Assembly: GCF_003234445.2 (NCBI RefSeq)
Contig: NZ_CP126269.1
Location: 2,976,001 to 3,040,000, forward strand
Reading direction: 5' to 3'
Length of the DNA stretch: 64,000 bases
Origin: Curtobacterium sp. MCLR17_036
Lineage (GTDB): Bacteria > Actinomycetota > Actinomycetes > Actinomycetales > Microbacteriaceae
Shown here: positions 25,939-37,396 of the stretch, one piece after another
Position numbering within the stretch: position 1 is the stretch's first letter
Layout: every line of letters starts with the position of its first letter
Position numbers and translations under genes: made by a program
Notes under the pieces: model-generated
What the model saw: only the letters and a program-made list of their open reading frames with translations
Told to the model about the DNA's origin: nothing
Databases searched by the model: none

Positions 25939-26757
25939 ATGACCAAGACCTCCCGCCGGATCCTGACGGTCGTGCTGATCGTCGTGTCCCTCATCTGGCT
26001 GATCCCGTCGTACCTGCTCGTCGTCAACGCGTTCACCCGCGGCGCCGACTACTCGGGCACGCCGTCGTGGTGGCCCACCTCGTGGTCGCTGTTCGAGAAC
26101 ATCGGCATCGCGTTCCGGAACGCCAACGTCGGCCAGGGCATGGCCAACAGCCTGCTCTACTCGGTCGTCGGCGCCGGTGCCGCGGTGTTCATCGCCGCGC
26201 TCGCCTCGTTCGCGGTGACGATCATGCCGGTGCGGCGCCCGACGCTGTGGTTCTGGGTGATCTACATCGGCACGATCCTGCCGCTGCAGGCGTTCCTGTC
26301 CCCGCTCTTCACCGGGTACGCGGCCGCGTCGCTGTTCGACACCCAGTACGGCATGCTGCTCGTCTACGTGGCACTGACGATCCCCTTCGCGTTCTTCGTC
26401 GTGCGCGGGCACATGACCGGCCTGCCGAACGAGGTGCGCGAGGCCGCGTCGCTGGACGGCGCCGGGTGGGTGCGGATGTTCTTCCAGGTCCACCTGCCGC
26501 TGTCGACCAGCGCACTGCTCGCCGCCTTCGTGTTCCAGTTCACCTGGATCTGGAACGACCTGCTGTTCGGCCTGACGCTCTCGTCGAGTCCGAACATCAG
26601 GCCGGTGATGGCGACCCTGGCCGACCTGACCGGCAACTACTCGACGTACGGACCACCGGTCGCGTTGGCCGGTGCACTCGTCGCGTCGCTGCCCACGGTG
26701 ATCGTGTTCTTCGCGTTCCAGCGGTTCTTCGCCCGCGGCCTGAACCCGACCGCCTGA
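25939..26757 (+). CDS. sugar ABC importer permease, MalG-like
   Basis: 272 aa, six TM helices; EAA loop EVREAASLDGAGWVRMFFQVHLP. Starts 12 bases after its partner with a GGAG before ATG 25939. Ends GLNPTA, and the DNA for that end is repeated downstream (see the repeat entry). Confidence 0.92.
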   Translation: MTKTSRRILTVVLIVVSLIWLIPSYLLVVNAFTRGADYSGTPSWWPTSWSLFENIGIAFRNANVGQGMANSLLYSVVGAGAAVFIAALASFAVTIMPVRRPTLWFWVIYIGTILPLQAFLSPLFTGYAAASLFDTQYGMLLVYVALTIPFAFFVVRGHMTGLPNEVREAASLDGAGWVRMFFQVHLPLSTSALLAAFVFQFTWIWNDLLFGLTLSSSPNIRPVMATLADLTGNYSTYGPPVALAGALVASLPTVIVFFAFQRFFARGLNPTA

Positions 26758-26880
26758 CCCCGACCGACCGGCCGACCGCCAGCCCGACGGCCTGACCCCG
26801 ACCAACCGGCCGACCGCCAGCCCGACGGCGTGACCCCAACCGGCCGACCGCCAGCCCGACCGCCTGACCCCGGCCGGCCG
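26751..26880 (+). repeat. 38-bp tandem repeat after the permease stop
   Basis: Unit GCCTGACCCCGACC(g/a)ACCGG CCGACCGCCAGCCCGACG repeats about 3.3 times, beginning with the permease's own final codons and stop, then decaying up to the GH38 leader. The gap to 26984 is otherwise proline-codon-like low complexity with no gene. Confidence 0.75.
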
Positions 26881-26984
26881 CCCCTCAGGCCCTCAGCCCG
26901 ACCACCCTCCGCCCGGCCCCTCCGGCCCGACCGCCTGCCTCCCCGGCCGCCCGGCCACCCCGACCTCGAAGGACTCCCCCGACG

Positions 26985-30152
<3,168 letters not shown>

Positions 30153-30196
30153 CGGACGGGAGGCGCGGGGCGGGGCCGACCCGCGCCTCCCGTCCG
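30153..30196. terminator. GH38 terminator hairpin
   Basis: Arms 30153-30169 and 30180-30196, 17 bp perfect, starting one base after the GH38 stop: CGGACGGGAGGCGCGGG and its complement. Member of the CGGACGGGAGGC hairpin family. Confidence 0.8.
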
Positions 30197-30263
30197 CCAC
30201 CGGTCGCGACCGCGACACCGGCGCGACCCGACGGGCGGGCTGCGGTCCGCCGCCGTGCGGCGG

Positions 30264-30435
30264 TACCCTCGCAGCAGTGACAGCTCTCACCGCCCTGTGA
30301 CCCAGGGCCCACCCAGCGACACCCGTTCGCTCCTCGGACGAGGGGCGGTGGTCTCGTGTGCCCGGAACCGGGACTCCGATCGGAGTCCCCGCTCCCCCGC
30401 CACCCACACGACACCGTCCGAGAGAGCCCGTCACC
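30264..30435 (+). promoter_or_regulatory. long leader with 7-codon leaderless ORF and palindrome
   Basis: TACCCT (30264-30269) is followed after seven bases by GTG, opening a tiny ORF 30277-30300 (Val-Thr-Ala-Leu-Thr-Ala-Leu, TGA). Downstream, GGGACTCCGATCGGAGTCCC (30370-30389) is a perfect 20-bp palindrome, and GAGAG lies before the ATG of the next gene. The layout recalls translation-coupled attenuation leaders, but function is inferred. Confidence 0.4.
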
Positions 30436-31320
30436 ATGACGATCGACCGTTCCACCGACCCCACCGCTGACCGTTCCGCGCTGCGAGCCGACTGCGCGAA
30501 CTGCGCTGCCCTGTGCTGCACCGCCTTCGGGTTCCAGCGCTCCGCCGACTTCCCCGTCGACAAGCCCGCCGGCACCCCGTGCCGGAACCTGACCGACGGG
30601 TTCTCCTGCTCGGTCCACGACTCGCTCCGTCCCCGGGGGTTCCGGGGCTGCACCGTCTTCGACTGCTTCGGTGCGGGGCAGTACGTGTCGCAGGAGCTGT
30701 TCGGCGGACGGAACTGGCGGGACCACCCCGAGGTCCGCTCCGGGATGTTCCGAGCGTTCGCCGTCGCGCGGCAGCTGCACGAGCTGCTCTGGTACCTCGC
30801 CGAGGCCCGGACCCGGGCGGTCGGGCCGGAGACGGCGGCGCAGGCCGCCGCGCTCGAGCAGCAGGTCCGGGCCGTGCTCGACGGGGACGTCGGCGAGGTG
30901 CTCGACCACGACGTGCAGCGGACGCACGCCGCCGTGCGGGACACGCTCGTCGAGGTCAGCGCGGAGGTCCGCGGCGGCTTCCTCGCCGACGACGGGGCCG
31001 ATCTGGCCGGGCTCCGGCCGGGCGCGGACCTCGCCGGTCGTGACCTCCGGTCGCTGCGGCTGACCGGTGCCGACCTGCGTGGAGCGTCGCTCATCGCGGC
31101 GGACCTGCGCGGTACCGACCTGGCGTCCGTCGACCTGCTCGGCGCGGACCTCCGGGACGCCCGGCTCGACCGGGCGGACCTGTCGACCGCCCTGTTCGTC
31201 TCGCAACCGCAGGTCGACGCCGCGCGAGGCGACCACGACACCCGGCTGCCGGCCGACCTGCGTCGTCCCGGCCACTGGGAGGGGACGACCGGGGGACGCG
31301 CTTGTCCCTCGTTGTGCTGA
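30436..31320 (+). CDS. Cys-rich YkgJ-like plus pentapeptide-repeat protein
   Basis: 294 aa. Residues 17-75 contain CANCAALCC, GTPCRNL, FSCSVHDSLRPRGFRGC and FDCFG, a pattern like YkgJ/UPF0153 proteins thought to bind metal or an Fe-S cluster. A helical middle follows, then from about residue 190 some nine pentapeptide repeats of the A(D/S)L type (GADLAGRDLRSLRLTGADLR and on), which form a right-handed beta-helix. No TM segment. Preceded by the unusual leader described above. Function unknown. Confidence 0.8.
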   Translation: MTIDRSTDPTADRSALRADCANCAALCCTAFGFQRSADFPVDKPAGTPCRNLTDGFSCSVHDSLRPRGFRGCTVFDCFGAGQYVSQELFGGRNWRDHPEVRSGMFRAFAVARQLHELLWYLAEARTRAVGPETAAQAAALEQQVRAVLDGDVGEVLDHDVQRTHAAVRDTLVEVSAEVRGGFLADDGADLAGLRPGADLAGRDLRSLRLTGADLRGASLIAADLRGTDLASVDLLGADLRDARLDRADLSTALFVSQPQVDAARGDHDTRLPADLRRPGHWEGTTGGRACPSLC

Positions 31321-31435
31321 TTGTCGCCGTCGACCGACCGGTCTACCGTCGCTTGCGCGCGGCAACGGGGTCGCTGTCCTCGGTCGGCTGCGCCTCACCG
31401 CCGCCGTCCGTGAGCGGCTGATCGAAGGAGATCAC

Positions 31436-32644
31436 GTGCACAGAACCGCCGGGCCCTCGGCCCTCAGCCGCCGCGCGTTCCTCGGAGCGGGTGCCGTCGG
31501 GCTCGCCGCCGCGGCGTTCCCCGTCACCGGCGAGTCACTCGGCCTGCTCCGCCCCGCTGCGGCGAACGCGGCGGCGCTGCTCCCGGTCGGCATCGTCAAC
31601 CGCACCGGGAACTACGCCGACGAGAACGTGTGGATCCACGTCGTCGGGACAGACCTCGGCACCGGCCAGCTCGGACACGTGACGCCGCAGGGCACCTTCC
31701 ACGCCGCCAGCACGAGCGACAACGGTGCAGACGGGATCGCGCACTGGGGCGTCCGGCTCAGCGACGCGCGGACCGTGACCATGCCGGCCGGTGGCATGTC
31801 CGGCCGCATCTACGTCTCGCTCGGGCAGGAGATCCCGTTCCGGGTCGTCGGCACCGCCGGTGGCGCCGGCGTCGTGCAGCCCGTGGGCTGGGTGAGCGGC
31901 GACCCGACCTTCTCGGTGTTCCACGACTACTTCGAGTTCACGTGGCAGAACGGCTCGATGTACTGCAACTCGACCCAGGTCGACATGTTCAGCATCCCGA
32001 TCGCCATCCAGCTGCAGGGCGCTCGGAACCAGACCATCGGCGTGGTGCGCGACGGCGGCCGCTCGGCGTTCTTCGACCGCATGCGCGGTACCGAGGGGTT
32101 CGCCGACCTGGTCGTCGACGACGTCCGCGTCATCGCGCCGGGGCACGGCATCGACGTCGGCCGGTTCAGCGGGACCTACCTGGACGGGTACGTCCGCGAG
32201 AGCTGGGACGCGTACACGCAGCGCGACCTGCTCGTCGACGCGAACGCCGCGCGGTACACGCTGCGGACGAGCGGCGACGTGATGACCGCGACGCGGGTCG
32301 GCGGCGGCCAGGTCGCGCAGTTCCGGCTGCCGTCGACGCGGGACGTGTTCTACTGCGACGGCAACCTCGCGGCGCCGAACGACGGGGTCGTCGGGCCGAT
32401 CGCCGCGGTGCTCGGGGCGGCGCTGAACCGCTCGACGCTTCGCGACGTCGGGACGCAACCGACCACCGACCCGTCGGGCTTCTACCGTCAGCCGCGGACG
32501 AACCACTACGCGGCGGGCCTGCACGACGTCCACACGGACGGCAAGGCGTACGGGTTCCCGTTCGACGACGTGGGGAGCTTCGCGTCGTACATCGAGGACG
32601 GCGCCGCCACCTCGTGCACGCTGACGATCGGTCCGCTCGACTGA
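31436..32644 (+). CDS. secreted GH64 beta-1,3-glucanase
   Basis: 402 aa from GTG 31436 (AAGGAG five bases upstream). Tat signal with SRRAFL (Arg12-Arg13) and AANAA cleavage region near residue 45. The catalytic domain is GH64/thaumatin-like: FEFTWQNGSMYCNSTQVDMFSIPI carries the Glu and Asp expected for the laminaripentaose-producing enzymes. It should cut beta-1,3-glucan of fungal walls into pentasaccharides outside the cell. No carbohydrate-binding module is present. Monocistronic. Confidence 0.88.
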   Translation: MHRTAGPSALSRRAFLGAGAVGLAAAAFPVTGESLGLLRPAAANAAALLPVGIVNRTGNYADENVWIHVVGTDLGTGQLGHVTPQGTFHAASTSDNGADGIAHWGVRLSDARTVTMPAGGMSGRIYVSLGQEIPFRVVGTAGGAGVVQPVGWVSGDPTFSVFHDYFEFTWQNGSMYCNSTQVDMFSIPIAIQLQGARNQTIGVVRDGGRSAFFDRMRGTEGFADLVVDDVRVIAPGHGIDVGRFSGTYLDGYVRESWDAYTQRDLLVDANAARYTLRTSGDVMTATRVGGGQVAQFRLPSTRDVFYCDGNLAAPNDGVVGPIAAVLGAALNRSTLRDVGTQPTTDPSGFYRQPRTNHYAAGLHDVHTDGKAYGFPFDDVGSFASYIEDGAATSCTLTIGPLD

Positions 32645-32649
32645 TCGCG

Positions 32650-32800
32650 GGCGCCGGCGCTGACACGGGGTCGGCGCTGGCGCAGGGTCGGCGCTCGCGC
32701 GGGCCGCGGCGTGCTGGCGCAGGGCGCGGGCGGTGCTGGCGCTGAAGCTGGCGCGGCGCGCGGGCGGTGCTGGCGCGGGGCGGCGCATCGCTGCCGGTGG
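32650..32800. repeat. degenerate GGTGCTGGCGC low-complexity tract
   Basis: Words such as gcgctggcgcagggtcgg and gcgggcggtgctggcgc recur irregularly between two convergent genes. No gene or clear hairpin is seen. Confidence 0.55.
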
Positions 32801-32815
32801 CCGCCGCGCCGATCG

Positions 32816-33805
32816 TCAGGCGCCGGTCGCCCCGAGCGCCACGAGCACCGCACGCTCGTCGGCCGGCGACAGTCCGGACCGCCGGGGCCGCTCGACGCCG
32901 CGCGCCCGCTCGTCCTCGAGCACACGACGCAGGGTCTCCTGCAGCGGTCGCGTGCGGCCGCCCGCAGCCCGGAAGGCCGCACCCGATCGCCGGGCGAACC
33001 CCGCGGCGGACGTCGGCAACCACAGCGGCAGCGAGCGCGGACCCGCCCAGTACTGCACGTCTCGGTCGAGCAGCGCGTCGTCGTCCGCCTCGACGAATCC
33101 GCCGGTGTACCCGGCGAGCGCCGCGACCTGGCGCAGGACGTCACCGAGCGGCTGCGGCGCGCCGACCGCGTTGACGGTGCCGACGAAGCCGGTCGTCCCG
33201 GCGTGCACGATCCACGCCGCCAGGTCCGTCACGTCGACGACCTGGACGGACCGCTCGGCGAGGACGGGGACCAGCACCGGGCCGGGCCGGCTCAGTCGGG
33301 CCGGCCAGTACCCGAACCGGTCGCTCGGGTCGCCCGGACCGACGATCAGACCCGGGCGGACGATCGCGAGCCGGTCGCCGAGCCGCGCTCGGCTGGCCCG
33401 TTCGGCGGCGACCTTCGCGGCGCCGTACTCCGACAGGTCGTCGGACTCGACGAGCGCTGCCGACTCGTCGGCGTCCGGCTCGGCGTCGTCGGCGTACACC
33501 GACACGGTCGAGACGAGGGTCCAGTGCGCCGCACGATCGGCGAGCGCGGCGAGCGCGGGGCCGACGAGGTCCGGCGCGTGCGCGAGCTCGACGACCTCGT
33601 CCCAGTCCCCCGTCACCGCGTCGTAGGCTCCCGGCTGCACCCGGTCCGCCCGCTCGAGTTCGGCACCGTCCGCGACCGCGCCGGACTCGCCGCGGGCGAG
33701 GCACACGACCTCGGCCCCGGACTCGACGGCAGCCCGGGTGACCTCGCGACCGAGCCACCCCGTCCCGCCGAGGACCAGCACGCGCCGCACGTCGCCCGTC
33801 ATCAT
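32816..33805 (-). CDS. NAD-dependent epimerase/dehydratase family protein
   Basis: 329 aa. Rossmann motif VLVLGGTGWLGREV at the N-terminus; the active-site Tyr-x3-Lys equivalent is YGAAK (in SEYGAAKVAAERA) and Ser/Thr in VSTVSVY. Resembles the reductase/isoflavone-reductase-like end of the extended SDRs. Starts ten bases after the TetR gene stop, so the two are probably one transcript with the TetR protein controlling it. Substrate unknown. Confidence 0.82.
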   Translation of the reverse strand: MMTGDVRRVLVLGGTGWLGREVTRAAVESGAEVVCLARGESGAVADGAELERADRVQPGAYDAVTGDWDEVVELAHAPDLVGPALAALADRAAHWTLVSTVSVYADDAEPDADESAALVESDDLSEYGAAKVAAERASRARLGDRLAIVRPGLIVGPGDPSDRFGYWPARLSRPGPVLVPVLAERSVQVVDVTDLAAWIVHAGTTGFVGTVNAVGAPQPLGDVLRQVAALAGYTGGFVEADDDALLDRDVQYWAGPRSLPLWLPTSAAGFARRSGAAFRAAGGRTRPLQETLRRVLEDERARGVERPRRSGLSPADERAVLVALGATGA

Positions 33806-33815
33806 CGGAGCCGGG

Positions 33816-34400
33816 TCAGCCGACGATGGCGGCGACGGCGTCCACGACGACCTGCCGCCGCCGCGCCGGGGTGACCGCGTGCACGAGCGCGTCGTACTCC
33901 GGCGCGGTCGTCGGCGCGGTCACGCTCCAGAGCGCGGCGAGGTGCAGCACCAGACCGAGCAGCACCGCCGGCCGGTAGGACCGCGGCAGCACCCCCGCAC
34001 GCTGTGCGTGCTCGACGGCTGCCACCGCTTCGGCGTTGCGGGCGACGACGGCTTCGAGGGGTTCGGCGTCGCCGCGCTCCAACCGGTGCCAGGCCGCGAG
34101 CCGCGGTGCCCACGGACGGCGGGCCAGCGAGTCGTGCAGCCGTCCGGCGAAGGCGGGCAGGTCGTCGGTGTCGACCGGGACCTCGGCGAAGGTCTCGGCG
34201 ACGGTCTGCTCGACGAGGGCGTCGAACAGGCCCTCCTTGCTGCCGAAGTAGTGGAAGACCTGGGCCTTGTTGCTCGACGCCGCCGCTGCGATCCGCTCGA
34301 CCTTCGCACCGTTGCACCCGAGTGCCGCGAACTCGTCGCGCGCGGCGAGCAGGAGTCGCGCCCGGACGGCGTCGGCGGCGGGCGGCGTGAATCGGGCCAT
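33816..34400 (-). CDS. TetR family regulator
   Basis: 194 aa. N-terminal HTH: FAALGCNGAKVERIAAAASSNKAQVFHYFGSKEGLFDAL, the canonical tail YFGSKEGL. The C-terminal ligand domain is helical. TACGGT lies seven bases before ATG 34400 with no Shine-Dalgarno, so a leaderless mRNA is likely. Forms an operon with the dehydrogenase downstream. Confidence 0.88.
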   Translation of the reverse strand: MARFTPPAADAVRARLLLAARDEFAALGCNGAKVERIAAAASSNKAQVFHYFGSKEGLFDALVEQTVAETFAEVPVDTDDLPAFAGRLHDSLARRPWAPRLAAWHRLERGDAEPLEAVVARNAEAVAAVEHAQRAGVLPRSYRPAVLLGLVLHLAALWSVTAPTTAPEYDALVHAVTPARRRQVVVDAVAAIVG

Positions 34401-34464
34401 GCCGACCACCGTACCGACCCGAGCGCCCGGGCGGGTCGCGCCGTGGGGTGGTCGCGACCGCGGC

Positions 34465-34508
34465 CGGACGGGAGGCGCGGTGTCAGCTGGCACCGCGCCT
34501 CCCGTCCG
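34465..34508. terminator. CGGACGGGAGGC-family hairpin
   Basis: Arms 34465-34482 and 34491-34508, 18 bp perfect, loop of eight bases. It is upstream of TetR and beyond the end of the GH10 gene (minus strand), 223 bases from that stop, so it may be a mobile-like repeat as much as a terminator. Confidence 0.7.
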
Positions 34509-34535
34509 CCACGGGGTGCGGAACCGCGCGTGGTT

Positions 34536-34649
34536 CGCAGGATCGCGCGTCGGAAGCAGGATCGCGCGTCGGAAGCAGAGTCGCGCGTCGGAAGCAGAGT
34601 CGCACGTCGGAAGCAGAGTCGCGCGCAGGAAGCAGGATCGCGCGCAGGA
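34536..34649. repeat. 19-bp tandem repeat, six copies
   Basis: Unit AGCAG(g/a)(a/g)TCGCGCGTCGGA, six head-to-tail copies with few changes, followed to 34727 by CGCGCGGAAC-type words. No spacers separate the units, so this is not a CRISPR array. The same words occur in the 22-kb and 36.1-kb repeat areas. Confidence 0.8.
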
Positions 34650-34730
34650 GGTCGGAAGGAAAGGCTCCCCATGCGCGGAACGTCGCACCACGCGCGGAAC
34701 TGCGACCGGGGCCCGGCGCTCCGCGGGTGG

Positions 34731-35987
34731 TCAGGCGACGATGTGGACCCGAGCGGGCGCGTCGGCGATCGTGAACGGCGCGGTCGTGCCCCGCACGTCG
34801 ACGCGGTAGTCGCCGCGGAACCCGCGGACCTGCACCGCTCCGCGTTCGTCGGTGCGCAGCACCGTCGGGCCGAGCCACCACTCCTGCTTGACCAGGCGGC
34901 GGAGTGCGTCGTACGACGGCTTCGGCGTGCCGTCGGCGCGCACGAGACCGATCGGCGCACCGAGCCAGGCGTCGGCGTCGGTGATGCCCCAGTAGGTGAT
35001 CGCCTCGACGGCGGGGTGCCCGACGAGGCTGCGGTAGTGCCGCTCGACGTCGTCGGCCTGTCGCGCCTCGCCCTCGGGCGTCGACGGCCACGAGTCCACC
35101 TGGTGGTCGTTCAGGTCGACGATGTGCGCGGGCATGAGGTCACCCGAGACGAGCGAGGTCTCGGTCAGGTGCAGCGGCAGCCCGTACCGAGCGAAGCGGT
35201 CGACCATGGCGAGCATCGTCTCCTCGCCCCAGTAGCCCTGGTGCATGTGGGTCTGCAGGCCGATGGCGTCGATCTGCACCCCGGCCTCGAGCACGCCCTC
35301 GATCAGGCACTCGTACGCGCTCGACAGGTCGAAGTCGTTGAGCAGCAGGGTGGCGTTCGGGTTCGCGGCACGGGCCTCGTCGAAGGCCATCCGGATCATC
35401 GGGATGCGCCCCCGTGCCCGGGCGAGCGGCGTGATCGCGTTGTCGCCGTTGTCGAACACCGGCATGATGACGACCTCGTTGATGGCGTCCCAGGTGTCGA
35501 TGACGCCGGCGGCGTCCGAGACCTCGCGGCGGATGCGCGAACGCAGCAGCTGCTCGACCTCGTCCGTCGGCAGCCCGAGCAGCCAGTCGGGCTGGACGGT
35601 GTGCCAGACGAGCGGGTGTCCCTTCACGGCGATGCCCCGCTCCCCGAACCACCGTGCCGCGGCGAGCAGGCGGCGGGTGTCGGGGGCACCGCGCTCGGGT
35701 TCGAAGCGACCCCAGTAGAACGGGAGCGTCGCGGTGTTGAACACGTCCGCGAACAGGTCGGCGAGGTGCGCGGTGGCGTCTGCGTTCGCGGCGGCTGCGT
35801 CTGCGTCTGCGTCTGCTGCGAGGTCGACGAAGTCGAAGCCGATGTTGCCGAAGGTGAAGGCGTGGCGGGTCTGCTCGACGGTCACCTCGGTGTCACGCAG
35901 CGGAGCGCCGCTCGCGTCGACGATCGTCAGCGTGGCCGCTCCGTGTCGGTGTGCCGGCCCGGTCGTTGTCGTGGTCTCGTGCGGCAT
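34731..35987 (-). CDS. GH10 endo-xylanase, apparently intracellular
   Basis: 418 aa from ATG 35987 (GGAGG seven bases upstream). GH10 barrel with acid/base Glu in WDAINEV and nucleophile Glu in HLTETSL; also GHPLVWH. There is no signal peptide, so it acts in the cytosol unless exported another way. An N-terminal small beta domain (LTIVDASGAPLRDTEVTVEQ) and a C-terminal 50-residue beta tail flank the barrel. Residues 57-70 are an Asp-Ala run from a hexanucleotide repeat. Probable substrate: short xylo-oligosaccharides. Confidence 0.88.
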   Translation of the reverse strand: MPHETTTTTGPAHRHGAATLTIVDASGAPLRDTEVTVEQTRHAFTFGNIGFDFVDLAADADADAAAANADATAHLADLFADVFNTATLPFYWGRFEPERGAPDTRRLLAAARWFGERGIAVKGHPLVWHTVQPDWLLGLPTDEVEQLLRSRIRREVSDAAGVIDTWDAINEVVIMPVFDNGDNAITPLARARGRIPMIRMAFDEARAANPNATLLLNDFDLSSAYECLIEGVLEAGVQIDAIGLQTHMHQGYWGEETMLAMVDRFARYGLPLHLTETSLVSGDLMPAHIVDLNDHQVDSWPSTPEGEARQADDVERHYRSLVGHPAVEAITYWGITDADAWLGAPIGLVRADGTPKPSYDALRRLVKQEWWLGPTVLRTDERGAVQVRGFRGDYRVDVRGTTAPFTIADAPARVHIVA

Positions 35988-36119
35988 CGCTCGTCCTCCG
36001 ACGTCGGCGTCGACGTCCCGCGGGGCGCTCGCCGGGCGGGATCGTCCGCCGGTGGCCCGACGTGCGCGCCACGGTAGCACCGGGCCCGACGGGCCGGGGC
36101 GGGACAGCGCGGTCGGCGA

Positions 36120-36250
36120 TGTCCCGCGCGTTCCTTCCCACAGCGCCTGGCATGGGAAGCAGGATCGCGCACGAGAGGCCAGAAGAACGGGCCTCCCATG
36201 CGCGGAACCCCCCACCACACGCGGAACGACCTCCCACGCGCGGAACTGCA
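36120..36250. repeat. CGCGCGGAAC-type repeat remnant
   Basis: Contains gggaagcaggatcgcgcac, cccatgcgcggaacc, ccacacgcggaacg and cccacgcgcggaactgc, the same words as in the 22-kb and 34.5-kb arrays but scattered. Lies between the GH10 start and the GNAT gene; no gene visible. Confidence 0.65.
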
Positions 36251-36255
36251 CCCCC

Positions 36256-36789
36256 TCAGGACGCGACGGGCCGCGCGAGCTCGACGAGTCGGAGTGGCTC
36301 CGCGCCGGGGACCTCACCGAGCAGGTGGAGGTCACGCGTCCGACCGGTCGCCGTGAAGCCCCGGCGCGCGTAGAAACGCCCCGCCGGCACCGCCTGGTCG
36401 TACACCTCGAGACGGAGCTGCTCCCCACGCCCACGCGCCCAGGCGATGACGTGGTCGAGCAGTGCGTCCGCCACCCCGTGGCTGCGCCCCCGGAACTCGG
36501 GCGTGACGTAGACCCCGGTGAGCACCGGGTCGGCCCCGTGGGCGTCCCCGACCTGCCCGCTCATCATGCCGATCCACCGCCCGGTGGCGTCGATCGCCGC
36601 CAGGCTCGTCGCGTCCGCCGCCTCGCCGCGTCGGGCCCGCAGCCGCCACTCGTCCTCGGACATCCGGAGCGTGTACTCGCGCGTCGCGCCGTACGAGATC
36701 GGGTTGTCCGTCGCGTTCTCGACGCGGAGCGCCCGCACCCGCTCCCAGTCCCGTTCGGTCGTGGTCCGGATCGAGAAGGCATCGGGCAT
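36256..36789 (-). CDS. GNAT family N-acetyltransferase
   Basis: 177 aa. Acetyl-CoA motif A appears as LTGVYVTPEFRGRSHGVADALLDHVIAWA (R-x-x-G-x-G/A type), followed by LRLEVYDQAVPAGRFYARRGF. TACGCT lies six bases before ATG 36789, implying a leaderless mRNA. Substrate unknown; small-molecule or protein amine. Confidence 0.85.
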   Translation of the reverse strand: MPDAFSIRTTTERDWERVRALRVENATDNPISYGATREYTLRMSEDEWRLRARRGEAADATSLAAIDATGRWIGMMSGQVGDAHGADPVLTGVYVTPEFRGRSHGVADALLDHVIAWARGRGEQLRLEVYDQAVPAGRFYARRGFTATGRTRDLHLLGEVPGAEPLRLVELARPVAS

Positions 36790-36841
36790 ATCCGCAGCGT
36801 ACCGGCGCCCACCGCACCGCTCGAGGGGTCCGCTCGAGCCC

Positions 36842-37342
36842 CTACAACGACATCCCGAGCACCGTCCGCACCGCGATGGCCCCGCCCCGGTCGTCCTCCC
36901 GTCGCTCCATCCCGAGCTTGCGCGCGACCCGCTCCGACGCGGTGTTCTCCGGGTGGATGATCGCCACGAGGTCGCTCGCGTGCAGGACGTCACGGGCGAG
37001 GTCCCGGCAGGCAGCCGCGGCCTCGGTCGCGAAGCCCTGCCCCTGCAGCGCCGCCCGCACGTGGTAGCCGACCTCGAGCGCCGGCGTCCCGTTGACCTGC
37101 TGCCACGTCAGGCCGCAGTCCCCGACGAAGTCGCCGTCGAGGGTCTCGACGATCCACAGCCCGTGGCCGTGCTCGGCGTAGTTCTCCTGGTTCCAGGCGA
37201 TCCACCGGGCGGCGTCCTCGCGGCTCTTCGGCGCGGGGTAGAACGCCATCACCTGCGGGTCGCCGAGCAGCGCGGCCATGTCGTCGAGGTCGTCCGGCGT
37301 CATCTCGCGGAACCGGAGCCGCATGGTGGGGGCAGGGAGCAT
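36842..37342 (-). CDS. GNAT acetyltransferase, RimJ/RimL type
   Basis: 166 aa. MRLRFREMTPDDLDDM start, LEVGYHVRAALQGQGFATEAAAA as the CoA loop (Q-G-Q-G-F/Y-A-T-E-A) and HPENTASERVARKLGM are hallmarks of the RimJ/RimL group. ATG 37342 is supported by TACCGT six bases upstream; it is divergent from the next gene across 54 bp. Confidence 0.87.
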   Translation of the reverse strand: MLPAPTMRLRFREMTPDDLDDMAALLGDPQVMAFYPAPKSREDAARWIAWNQENYAEHGHGLWIVETLDGDFVGDCGLTWQQVNGTPALEVGYHVRAALQGQGFATEAAAACRDLARDVLHASDLVAIIHPENTASERVARKLGMERREDDRGGAIAVRTVLGMSL

Positions 37343-37396
37343 GACAGCACGGTACCGGTGGCCGTCGCCACGGTCCGGCGGCCCTACCATCGGGGC

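Noticed and set aside
34536..34649. Possible CRISPR array
   Set aside because: The 19-bp units are directly adjacent with no unique spacers and there are no cas genes in the window.
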